64,000 bases of DNA from Megalonaias nervosa. Lineage: Eukaryota > Mollusca > Bivalvia > Unionida > Unionidae. Positions within the stretch are counted from its first letter, which is position 1. The number at the start of each line of letters is the position of its first letter. The stretch covers positions 1 through 64,000 of the forward strand of contig JAECUM010004997.1 in NCBI GenBank assembly GCA_016617855.1. The letters run 5' to 3'. This document shows positions 28,501-42,300 of the stretch, piece after piece. The notes beneath the pieces were generated by a model. That model was given only the letters and a program-made list of their open reading frames with translations, did not search any database and was not told where the DNA came from. Both the position numbers and the translations under genes were made by a program.

Positions 28501-30326
28501 GCCTGGTCACATTGATATTAAGAGTAATGAAAGGGCAGACAAAGCAGAGAAAGTAAGTTCTTCATGCTTAGCAAAATACATTGATTGAAAACCCCACAAA
28601 GTCTTCTCAGTATCAGACTAGTTGAGAAAGGCATCCTGTCAGTTAGAAAAAAAATTCAGAAATAAGGTGGTATTGTGCTGAAAATATTGTATGCACATAC
28701 CTGATTAATGCACACCTCCTAAAGGGTGAACATCAAAATGAATGTATACACTGATATTGTAACATTTTGCCAAGTACCATAGCATCCATCAAGTGAGACA
28801 GAAGTACTTTGATGTGAACTCAAGATCTTTAAAATGATGTACAGTGTACCACCAGTGAAAATCATGGACTCAGAGTGAATGTGGATTATATACAAAATTT
28901 TGACAGTATATTTACTCGTATATTTTTGTGTATATGTTTTATAGTATTTAAATATTTTTACAGTTTAACTTTTGAAATTCTTTATTAGATTTTAGAACTT
29001 TTACCTTTGATCACACAATATAACTAGAATTGTGTTTATGTGCTGTTACACCCAATATCTTTGATTATTTGTTTTATTAGAAATTGTTCAGTTTTAGCTG
29101 CTTTCATTAAATAAGAAGAGGAACAAACTTTAGAATCTAGAAGAATCACTTTTTTGTTGCGTAAACCATTTTAAAATTCTCACATAATTTCACACTTGTA
29201 AAAACATTTAACCTGACACAATTCTGTGTTTATAGGCATTGCCAGCTCAGGATTTGCTCAAACTGTTGTTCCCCTGGAGCATGGATCCCAGTATTACACA
29301 TCTATACGAGCTGTTACAAATGCTGGAAAAATATTGGAAGCCATAACAGATGGAGTGATGGTGGATGTCACACCACCAAAGATCACTATTGACAGGTACA
29401 GTGTTTATTTCAATTTTATTTTTTTTAAAATATATTATTATTAATGTAAAGATGAAACTACAAGGATAAGTTAACAAATTTCAAAAGGACAAACTTTTTC
29501 AAAAATAGTTTATGATGTACATTGTAGTTACCTGAACCAGTTTTAGTTTAACATAGGACTTTATGGTTTTATTCAAAGTAAAGTGGACTTGTTCCATTCC
29601 CAATCGAGAATTCTTTCTGGGCTGATTTGTTTTACTTTCATGTTTCTTCCCATGGAGTTACTAATTCTTTTGTTTAATTTGTTTAATATTTCTGTCTTTC
29701 CAACTGATCTGTTTTCTTTTCATTAAAGTGATAAAGATTATGCGATTTTTGAGCTTTTTAGTTGCATCACGCTATTTTTATTCCCTACAGTCTTGCTGAA
29801 GTCGAGTTCAATAGTAATGAATCAGGCCAGGTATTGACACTGTACCAGAGCTCAGCAGATTCACTGACTGCTAGATGGCACTACAATGACACAGAACTTC
29901 TGGAAAATGGTGTTCTTGACAACATAGATGATGCATGGTTCTCTGTAGGGACCTACCCCTTTGGAGATGACATTTTGAATGTGACTGATATGGCCATATC
30001 AACAAATCTCTACGCATCTCTGCCTATAGGCATGATACATCCAGAATCCTCAGGTTAATATATTAGGGAAATATACTGGAGACTACAAATTATGTAGTCT
30101 CTGGTCCAGAAAGGCTAATGCCAGCTATTTATATCAATACATTAGCTTGACCATTTGATAAACAAAGCAGTCTATAAAATGACCTGCAGCATGTTGTTGA
30201 AGACATGGCATCATAATAGTTGGATAAGCAGCAATCATTGAACTAGTAGATTTTTTATCACTGAACAACATTAAATGAAATATCTATGTGTCTATGTATG
30301 TATATGTGTTTGTGTGTATATATGTA

Positions 30327-30363
<37 letters not shown>

Positions 30364-33300
30364 ACAATTCATGTTTCTTCAACTTTCAAACAGTACCAAT
30401 TCTGAGAGTCACAATTTGTTCATACTTATTGTATCTAACATAGACTGACATATTAAACAGAGTTACAAATAATAGTTTAATTATGTATGCAGGACAACAA
30501 AGAAATAGCAAGGTTCCTAAACTCACAAAATTATGTTTTCAAGCAAACTTGATTTTATTTAACTTATGTTTTATTGTGTCATTACAGGGAAACCTAATTT
30601 ACTGAGTATATGGGCAAGGAATTCTGCAGGGCTTACAGGAAAGATTGCATCAGTATCAGTTGTAGTGGATCAGACCCCACCCATCAATGGACAAGTGAAT
30701 TGTCCATCTTTTGCAAAGGTAATACAGTTGTAGTCTTAGTCTAGTAAGTTTGTATGTATGAGTCAGTACAAATGGTTGAAATACCTATAGCATCACTGTC
30801 TTCTGCACAATTTTAAGTGTTTAAAGTACATAATACTACTATCGATGATGCACATGTATTTAGAAAGGATGTGGCTTTAAACGTTTCCCTCCTGTTTTTT
30901 CCTGCACTATCTGAACCAATGATTTCTTGCTATAATTTCCTACTGTCTTTATTTGTATGGCATCACTGTTAGTAATTCGGACAACTTGATTTGGTCCTGC
31001 TGGTACGTCTGCCTGTCTTTCTATCAGGACCAAGCTCATTAGGCAGAATTATTGTGTAAAATCCATTCATTGTAGACCAGTACAGTTTTGGAAGCATGTT
31101 TGCATATGGGAATGAGTTGTTAGGTGCTTAATTCATTACAGCAATGTTTATATATCATTTACATATTTAAGGCTTACCTGTCCATAAAGCCAAGTAAGCT
31201 TATATTATAGCCCTGTGTAAAATGTGCATGCATAAAAAATTGCTTTTTACACTTCTCAGAAACCACTGAACCAGTTTTCACCTAATTTGGTGCAGGGTAT
31301 TCTGAAATGAAGGGCTGCCATTTTCATACAAATAATGCTGATCTATCTTCTACAGTGACTCCCATTACTACAAGTTGTAAAAGCTCCATAAATGACTACT
31401 TCTCAAAAACCACTTGACAAAATTTGATCTATGTGACAGCATCTGAGAAGAAAGACTTTTAAAGTTTATTCAAATGATTCTGACTTTCCTGCCACTGTTA
31501 CTAAAAGTCAAAGCCACTTTTTCTAAAAATAGTAAAACCTTTAAATGACTTCTCCAGAACTGTGTGAATAGAGTTTGACCTGTTTTGATAGAAAGCATAT
31601 TAACATAATGACCTTTCATATTTGTACAAATGATGCCAGTGCATATAAAATATGAACACCATTACTAAAAATTGTAAAACCTTTCAATAGTTTCTTCTTG
31701 TTCAGGTGCTGTTAAATGCTAATACATGCATAATCTTCTTTAAACTTGTCAAATAGAATTTTACCAGAATTGATAGATATTATCCTGGCATGAAGATCTT
31801 TTACATTTTTATAAATGTTGCCAATCCATAATTAAGCATGGCTGCTGTTACTGAAAACATTAGCTTGCTTCTGCAAAAAAATAAATGCTCAGCAGAATTT
31901 GAGCAAACCTTGAAAGCATCCTGGCATGAAGAGCTTTTAATTTTGTACAAGTGATGTTGATTGGCCATCAAATACGCCTACCATTTCTAATATAGTAAAA
32001 ATATTAATTTTTCTTCTTAACTACTGAACAGAATTTGAACATATTTGACAGAAAGTATTCTGGCATGAAGTTCTTACTAATTTATACAGGTGATGATCCA
32101 CCTTCAAATGTGGTCACCATTACTATTAATCAAAGAACTTTTAAACACCTCCAAAACTGTTGAGTAAAATTAACCAAACATGACAGAAACCATCCTTGCA
32201 TAAAGGCCTTTTACATTTGTGCAAATGATGCTGATCCATCATTAAATAGGCCATCATTACTTTTCAAATACTGCATTACAGAATTTATCCAGAAAGCATC
32301 CAGGCATTGAGGCCTTGCAATTTGTACAACTCCTGCTGATCTGCAATCAAATATGCATTTTACAAAACATAGACATTGAACAGAATTTGATCATCTTTGA
32401 GAGAATGCATGCTTTAAGATCTTTAAAATTCATACAGAAATAATGCAAATCCACCATTAAATATGGGCACCATTACTAAAAATAGAAAAACATTCAATAG
32501 ATTTATGTCCAGAAATCTTTCTAATGAATTTGACCAAATTTGACTGAAAATATTCTGGCAAGAAGGTTTGAAATTAATATAAATTATGCCAATCCACCAA
32601 AAATACTAGATAATAATTTTTACAATTTCATGTCAGTAAACTGCTAAATATATTTTGGCCATCATCAACTGAAAGCATCCTGTCAATAGCACCTTTCAAG
32701 ATTTGATGAATTATTATGATGCTGCACCAAATGAGACTCTGGAAGAATCATAAAAACTTGCAACAACTGTTTTCATAATATAAGCAATCAAGATTGGAAT
32801 AAATTTAAAGAGAAGCCATCCTACTGATTCATATTTCTTTGCCAACTACACCACTCCCACAATGATTCCTGAACCTGCTTATAATGCAGGGTCAGGCATG
32901 GATCACATTTTTTTAAATTAGAAAATAAAAAAAATTGACCCCTATTTGTTGAATGTAAAGAAAATTGCAATCAAAATTGGTAACTGAAACCTTAATATAT
33001 TGCTTGTTTTATTGTCAAAAACAGTAGATGGCACCCAGAAATTTGAATCAGCATTATGAAATTCTTGACTTTTAATCATAAGTCATATATTTTGTTAAAT
33101 TTTCTTTCCAAAAAGCATTCTTAGTACAGTGTAAATAACAACATTCAACAAAAGTTTGATCAATGAAAATGTCACTGGCAGCAGCACTTTAGTAAATAAA
33201 TGCCAATTAAATAAGTTTTTTCATGTGAAATTCATCTTTTAGTTGTAATTTTTAGTTCAGTTTAAGTGTAATCATCATGTGTTTGGACCCCGTTGTGCAC

Positions 33301-36300
33301 AAGCTATCAAGGTAGAAATGTACTAATTCATTTGGCAGATGTCAGCAAGATGAGCCAAACTCAAGCTTGCCTCTTGTTGAAATTTTGTTATTAGACTTTG
33401 TTAGAATATGGAAAATAGAAGACCTTTCAGTGGCTTTTTCTCTGAAACTTAATTTGATCAAATTTGACAGATAGCATAGTGATATGTACAAATGATGCCA
33501 GTCTGCCATCTTATAGTGGCACCATTACCACAGAAAGAAAAAGATGTCCATAATCCATCAACAACTGCTATTTTAAACTAATCAGAAACCACCAGATCAG
33601 TTTTAACCAAACTTGGCACATGGCATTAAGGCCTTCAAGTTTGTGCAAATGATGCTGACTACCATCAGATGTGGCTATCATTAATAAAAATAAAAAAATT
33701 AGATGACTTCCTCTCATAAACCCCTGAACAGAATTTAAAAAACATTTTGACAGTAAATATCATGGCATATACAACTGTAACATTTGTATAAATGATGCTC
33801 ATTTACCATCAGATGGTTACTGTTTCTAAAAATATAATCAACTTCTTCCCCCAAACTGCTGAATTCAATTGAACCAAACAAAGCATCCTGACAGACTTTC
33901 AGTACTGAACAAACGCAGTCGATCTTCCATCAGAGATGGTCACTACTAATAAAAGTTGGACAGAAAACTTTAAATGACCTCCAAGATGCTGCTTGTCAAA
34001 ATTTCACATAAACCATTTTGTTTTTTATGGGCTTTCAGATTTATACAAATAATGTCAATGTGCCATCAAATATGACCACTATTACTAAAATTTAAAAGAC
34101 TTTAACTTTTTCTCAAAACCCTCTCAAGAAAATCTGAACAAATTTTACAGAAAGCATTCTGGAATGAAGAGCTTCTAAGTCTATACAACTCTGCATCAAA
34201 TAACATTACTCCTACCAACAAAGGAAAAAAAGAACATTCCATAGCTTCTTCTAAATAACTGCTTTGCAAAATTTGACCATGCTTCACACATAGTGTCTCA
34301 ATGGAGAGCTTTCAGATTTTTACAGTGTAATTCTGCCATCAGATATGGCTGCCATTATTAAAAGTAGAAAAAAAACATTCTCACAACTTTATCCTTAAAA
34401 AACCTAGAATTTAACCAACTTTGACACAAGGCATCCTGGCATGGGGACATTTCATTATTTGGCCAGATGACGGTGAGGAGTGATCAAATACAGATGAAAA
34501 GAAAGAGAAACCTTGCAAGAATTGTTTTTATAAATTATGTAATCAACATGGTTATTGAAGAAATTTCAACATAAATCATTCTACTGATTTTAATGTTTGA
34601 CCAGCTGCTCTTGCATTTGGCTACTATGCAGATGTTAACCAGGTGAAAAATCTTATGATCAGAAGCATATCTATTTTGCCTATGTAGATGAGCTGATTTA
34701 GGTATTCATACAGTTATAGTGGCTTTTAAAAGTTTACATGTTTTTGAAATTTCAGTAATATGACTTTATGGACTCCAGTTGGAGTATACATGTTTTACAA
34801 ACACAAATCTAGTTATTTTAGAAATGGATATTGTTCTCATTATCTCTCATTGTTGTTCAGAATAAACAAAATTATTCAACAACATGAAAGTTGCAACTTA
34901 AATTTAAGAAACCATATTATGTGGAGATGCACCAGATGGTGGCTGTCAAATCACCTACATTTTTTGTCATGTGCTGCTGGTGCAAAACTAGAGAATTTTA
35001 TCCAGCAGTAATGCCAATTACAATGTAAATGAAATGAAGCTCAATAAATTGGTTTACTGAATAAGTTTACACATGTAAGACCTTCTTGTATGTTTTTATA
35101 ATGTATTTTGGCAAATATTAACATTTCATACATGTCATACTCAGATTATCTGGGAGACTCACATATTCAGACTCTAACATTTAATATAAAAAATGAAAAA
35201 CTGGAAAATTTCTTGAAGATAGTCCAGAACTTTAAAAGTTATTGTAGATACTGTGTGAAATCTCCCTGACAGGAACAAAATGTCCAAGATGATAACAAAA
35301 TCTCTTTTAAGCCTTTTCCAAAATTATTATTATATGACATTGATGATCTTCCATCTTATTCCAGCTACATACACCAATTAAATGTAACTGGACAGGGTTC
35401 TTTGATAAGGAAAGCCCCATTACCATGTACACAGTCGCCATGGGTACAAAAGAAGGGCTGAATGATGTTGTGTCACCTATCGAGATACCTGGACATATGG
35501 ATCAGTATGCATTCAGGGGTGTGTATTGACATCATAGACATCTTTTACAGCACTTGGGAAACATAAGACTTTTGTATCACTTTTCTGGTATTGACAACCT
35601 CATTCAAATCAACAACATTTAGATTTGTGTTCATATTTGGAATATCATATAATAGCAGCTCATATTGTTTTGTAAGAGTCAACAAAAAACCATTCTTATG
35701 TAGGTTTTTTGTTATTGATTGTTAGGAACATAGAGTCAGATAAAAAATTATTGCATATTCTTTTAGCATTTTGAGTCCACAAATGATCCATCATTACTTT
35801 AAATCAGTATTATTTTCACCCCAATTACTCTATATTTGAAATAAAAGCTATGAGGAGTTTTTTAATTTAATTATTAATGGTAAACAATGAATTTTACCTG
35901 CTACTATAAAGTTTTTATTCTGTTTCTTGCAATAAATGGCCCGAACTGGAATGTTTATATAATCCTACTCTTTTTCTGATTGATTTTGGAAAAATAGATA
36001 TTCAAAGATTATACAAGCCCATTTCAAAATCTGAAATAATCTATGATTATTGATGTAACAAGATAACAGGGTTGGGGTTGGATTTATAACGAAACACTGA
36101 TGTTTCAAATACAATGTTTATTGATGAATGACTCGAATGAAAAAAAGAATTATGATTAATACGTGCGTGTATAAGATCCAGTTATTGGCAAATTAACACA
36201 ATCCGCAGGAACCTAATAATATAACGTAAATGTGAATACAAGTAAGTGACCTTACTTAGTACAAGGACAAAGGTTAATGATTCATAGTAATTTCACACAA

Positions 36301-39300
36301 CAAAAAGAATGATGTGTTTTACTCAAATAGTAAAAATGATATATTTAGTGAAAAATGTGGTGTACTTTACTCAATAGTAAAATGATGTAAAAGTGGGACA
36401 GATATCATACAATATCTCTTTACAGTCCCAAAACACTCGGTATAACAAACACCAAAATTAACCCACAGCTAAAAGATACATATATGGAGTTACACAAAAC
36501 ACTCTGTCACTAGAATACTTGTCTACCAGTCACACTGGTCAATCAAGAAGTCAGCTTTACAGGTGATCACCGACCACCATTCAATAACTTGGTCAATCGG
36601 TCAGCAACGTCCGATCACCTGCTACTCAACCTGCAAACCACTGTTCAATCAGCTTTACGGCTGCTATTCAGCTAGCTCTGGCTCTGTTGTCAGCTCTATC
36701 ATCAGCTCTATGGTTGCTATGGTCAGCTTTACAGCTGCAATGGTCAGCTTTATGGTCAGATCTACAGCTGCTACCCGATCAACTCTGATCACTATCGTCA
36801 GCTCTATAGCTGCTATGGTCAGCTCTACAGCTGCTACCCCATCAACTCTGATAGCTGAAAATAAATCTAACACCGTGTACTAAGAACGAAAACACACAAT
36901 GACATTATATACGGTAAGCTATACAAAATACATTATCGGCACAAGATTACAAAGTAGTATACAGGTTCAGAAGTGTACCTACCTGTGTCCAATAAGAATC
37001 CTATGGTACTAAAAGTTTCTTAATCAAATGCAACTTTGTTGCTAATATAGATCTCCTGTTAAGTCACATACAAGAATAGAGAATATTTGCATTATACTAT
37101 ACAAGCTGGAGTTACATAGAAAATATACAAAAATAAACATGGTAGTACAATAGTTATAACCTATAATATACATAAGAAATTAATAAATAACTCACATACC
37201 TCTACAGCTGGAGATCTGCAAGTCCTTAAGTAGACTGCTCACTGACAAGACATTTCTGTAGTGTAATGTTTTTGTCCTGTGGTGAGGTATTTATACACAG
37301 ATGATATAGCCCAACATCGTCTGTGTGCTTGATGAATATCGGTTTTTCCTATCGAAAGCACTTTGCATGTACGGCATAGAAATGAACCAAACTCACTGTT
37401 CCAAATATTGTACAATATACATAAATCACCCTTGGGCATCATTGTACAATAAAAATGAAACCCGAGTACATGTATTTAATAAATAACAAAGGGATTTATA
37501 CAATCTCATGACAATTGCAAATTTTATATCTTATTTGTCTAAAGTATTGCATTCTCTTATGGAAATTTTAGGTTTGCATAGCAAATAAATTTTTCGATCA
37601 TAGCTTTTAAAAGTTTAATTTTGATGTGTTTCATATGGGTAAATAACACACATAATATTTATGAAATGATTGATCTTTTTTAATAACCATAGACATGAAA
37701 TCAGAGACCAAACATGGAGACATATATTATGCCACTGTAACGGCAACAAACAAAGTTGGACTTCAGAGCTACTCCTTCTCTGCTTCCATTAAAGTTGATA
37801 CTACACCACCTGTATCAGGACAAGTCGTAGAACTGTATGATGAATACAGGGTCAATACCATGAATGACACGGCAACAGTTCTAATGAATCTGAGGGCATG
37901 CAAAACATCTGATGGTATTATTATTATTATTATTTACTTATTAGCAATAGTAGCAGTATTATTAGCAACAGGAACATTATGATTAGCCTTATCACCTCTT
38001 TTTCCTTTCAGCATTTTCAACCAAGAAACTTTTCTTGCAGTTTACTTTTATGATTTCTATGGATCATGAATTATTATCTTATGTATCTGTGACAAATTAA
38101 AGCAGTTTCATTTTATTGGTATTTGTGGTTTTTGTTTGTTCCTGCAACATGAAGTGATGCATGCAATAGGATTGCACAATGATGCCAATATGTATTGTAT
38201 ACATGTGTTTGTGTACGACAACACAGTTGATATAAAGAATATGTTTATCTTGCTCTTGTTTGGAACAGCTTCTATATTAATGCAAAACAATAGAATTCCC
38301 TCAGTACCTTGGTGAAATGTATTAATTACATGTGAAATGATTTACATGCATATATTGTACATAATTATATTACAGAGAATGTATCAAGGCAGATTAATTT
38401 TCGTATTGAGTTACATTCTATAAAGAAAACATTATTATTATTATTATAATTATTATTATTATTACAGTCCTACCCACTTATATCGACATCACTTATGTCG
38501 ACAAGCTGCCTATTTCGACAAAAAAGCAAAGTCCCGGTCCCTTGGTCTACTATTGCTACCAAAATTGTCATGCTTATGTCGATGTAGAGATAAAAATTAA
38601 ACGTACATGTCGACAGAAGCCTTTGGTCCCAACTTGAACAGATCCTTTGTTTTCTAATCATTTATGTCGACAAGCTGCCAGTTCTGACCCATACTTTGTT
38701 CAATAATTAGTTGATCTTACCACCAGGCTTTAATTTTCCCGCCTTATCATTTATGTCGACCAGCTGCCAGTTCTGACCCAAACTTTGTTCATCAATTAGT
38801 TGATTTTGCCGCCAGGCTTTAATTTTCCCACCTAATCATTTATGTTGGCAAGTGGCCAGTTCCGACCTGTACTTTATTCATCAATTAGCTGATTTTGCCA
38901 CCAGGCTTTAATGTCACGGTCGGATAAAAAAAAAAACAAACAGGCTTTTGTTTGGTCCTATAAAGTTGGCCTCTCACGGCGACTTAAATAAAAGCAATGA
39001 AATCTGATCGGTTCTTGCATTTTCCAAAGTGATCAGTGATTAAAACAAGTTTATTGTGCTGTGAAAGTTTCCTTTTTAACTTTATTGAATTTATGATGGT
39101 TACCAACGGCAGTGTAAAACGCAGATTAAATTTACAGTCTCTGGAAACTAAATATCTGGCAGTTAAGGAAGTTGAGGGTGGGCATCTTGCAAAGATGCCT
39201 GTGAAAATTTTTAAATGTATACCACTTGAGCTGACATTGCTACAATATTGTATTGTAAGAATCATTTTCTTTTAATACCCCATTAGCATGTGTCAGTGTA

Positions 39301-42300
39301 TACAATATTATGCCTTCATTAATCATATCAGCCACATATCTCTTGTTCGCTTTTATTTACTTTTCACGATGACTTCTGTAACTAAATACACGTACTGTTT
39401 AAACCAACTTGTCAACAGGTTTTCATTTCCCTGTGAATAGCCCCATCCCCTTGGTAGCCTCAATAAGATGGGAACAGACTGACCAAAATCTAGGCCAATT
39501 CAAGTACATGTGCTTGAAGCATGTAAATAACAACTATGCAACCATGTGCTTATGCCAACATTGAAAATCGTAGTGAATGTTTTTCATATCAGGATGTGAC
39601 TGATGCAATATTTTATTGTGGATTTTATTGCACAAAGGTAACCAAAATGTAATTTGTCAATATACATGTGTATTTCACACTGGTTTTGTCTTCATGTAAT
39701 AAAAATTTGCATTGTTTGTTTTCTCAAAAGTCAAAGTGTAAATGCTACTCACTAACAACAGGTTAATGAATTTAACTTGTATCTTTTTTTCAGACCCCCC
39801 CCCAACACTTATCTTGACATCCGCCTATGTCGACAATATTTCCTCGGGCCCGAGGATGTCAACATAAACGAGTAGGACTGTATTATTAAATTTTTAAGGA
39901 AGCTTTATCAAACATATTTTGTTCATATAGACTGTATATGTTACATACATCATTGAAATTGATCAGTTCTTTCAGTTAAAGAAAGACAGAACATGGTAGG
40001 AAGCATAATACAGACTATAATCAATCACAGCTGTTGTGGCCTGCTTTTCTTCTGTCTGGATCTTAACTTAAGCTCATTTGCCATCTTCATTTGAAATTTT
40101 TGTCCTGATGTTATTTACCGTAATATAGTTTCAGCAGTTTAATTAATAGTATAACAAATCACAAACTAATAGCTTCGTCTGCTTTTGTTAGGTTGATACT
40201 TAATTTCTGCAACAGATTTATATTGATTTTTTTCCAAGTAATAAATAAATTACAAGTTATTGAATCAAGTCATTTTGTACAGTAGTTAATTTTTCAGATT
40301 TTTCATTTAATAATGTATGAATGAACTTTGTGAGCTCATTTTAACTTCCATATTTTTTTCATTTTATTTCATTTGCAGTTTTGCTGTGTTTTCATTGTGA
40401 ATTTATCACACACATGTCACTAACTTGTATATATAAAACATTTTAGAATGTTCTGCAATTGATGCAACCTGTCAAGAATCCTTCACAACTGTGTCGATAG
40501 CCTGGCAACCATTCCTAGATCCAGAATCTGGTATAGTCCAGTAAGTACAGCATTACAGATTAAAATTTGTATTGGTTTAAGTAATTCTTGTTTCGTCTGA
40601 TTTATCACTGCTTCTGCAACACAGCTTGGATAATCCTGACACTTGGTATACAGCTTCACCTATAGCTCTTAGTTGTTTTAGTGGTGTCCTGCTAACATCC
40701 TATACAGCCACCATGGTGGCTGTCACTGCACTTCTCAAAAAACCAGATGGTCACATCAACACTAAAAGATTTGTTAAGATATAAAGATGGTTTTAATGAA
40801 TAATTATGCTGATCAAATCATCAGCATGGCTACCATCTTGGAGATCTTGCTGTCACTACATTTCCTGGATGGATGGTCCTATTGACATTGGATTTTAACT
40901 AGAAGGTTTGTTATATCTTAACTTGATTGTAAATTAAATTGTTTTAAATCTAACCTCCACCATGGCTTCTATGGTTGTCATAAAAATCTTCCTGTGACTT
41001 TTGCTCCTAAATTGATCATTGTATCTACAGGTGGTTTTCGATAAAATAATTCTTGCTATATGCAGTTCTTGTTATATTTAAATGATGCTGATATCTCCAC
41101 CAAATGGCTGCCTTGATTACAAACAGATATTAGAACCTCTTGATGGTTACTTAAGAACACATTGTTTTACTGACATTGGGTTTCCAGTAAAGACTATAAC
41201 AGTACCTGGTTTTGATTAAAAATAGTGCTAATTTGAAGTTTAAGTTTACCTTCTTCAGATTTGAGCACATTTCATTTTGTGGAGCACACAATTAAAGTAC
41301 CTTAATAAGCCCTCATGGCCAACCCATTAAATTGTTTTTATTAAGTTGGAGGTTTGCTTATTATCAGACAAATATTTATTCAGTAAATATTTGCCAAAAT
41401 TTTGTGAATATGGATGGTTAACTGTTGGCATATCATCAAGCATGAGATTATCACTGAACAGATACATTAAGATCAGAATCTTATAATAATACAAAGTTGG
41501 AGATTAACATACCTTCCATAACATGACACACTAAAAGCAAATTGTGTACTCCCAAACCCAATGAAATGGTCGTGTTTTGAAAAACATGATTTTCAGTAAT
41601 CTTTTTTGGAAAAAGAAAATGTAAAGAGAGAAACAAAAACCACGACATCATTATATACCGGAACATGAATAAATGATAAACTGTCTGCACTGAGCTGACT
41701 TAAAACTACCCTTGGGGCAGTTTATACAGTAAATTGCCACAGAGGCAATTAAAAGGCAATGAGGTCAGGTATAAATAACCATGAGTTCACATATTAATTG
41801 GCATACAGTAACTAGGGTGATGTGTTAAGTCCTTTGAAGACTGCTTTGTTAGAGCCCATTGAGCTAAATTGCATAGGTAAAGTTCACAAAGTGGAACAAC
41901 CCAGTTCATCATAAGTTATAGGTAAATCTAAGAGATCTTTGATGTGTGTTGAAGAACAAAAGTTACTACACATCATTGCCTTGAATGAGAATGTTAAAGC
42001 CATACTACACATCATTGCCTTGAATGAGAATGTTAAAGCCATCTGTATTAAATATTGGCAAGTATGTGAACAACAACAAATTTCCTTGAAGTCAGATTTT
42101 AATCTATATATAAAATGTAAAGAAAGATTGTTTCAGCTGTTGGAATGGTCTGCAAGTGTGATTCATTTTTGAAGGTGATTCTGGAAGCAATAAGCTATAA
42201 GCAGAGCTGAGCAAAAATAAATTTCAGAAGTCCTTGATGGAGTTCTACTTTGTGAAGCACAACAGCAAGTTAGTTCATTTAATTCTTGGTACATATATTT

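Noticed and set aside
31250..34450. CRISPR-like array
   Set aside because: The units are long, degenerate and contiguous without spacers, in an intron of a eukaryotic gene.
34760..35011. 83-codon frame after the intron 11 array
   Set aside because: No motif, no in-phase splice sites, and exons 11 and 12 already join in frame.
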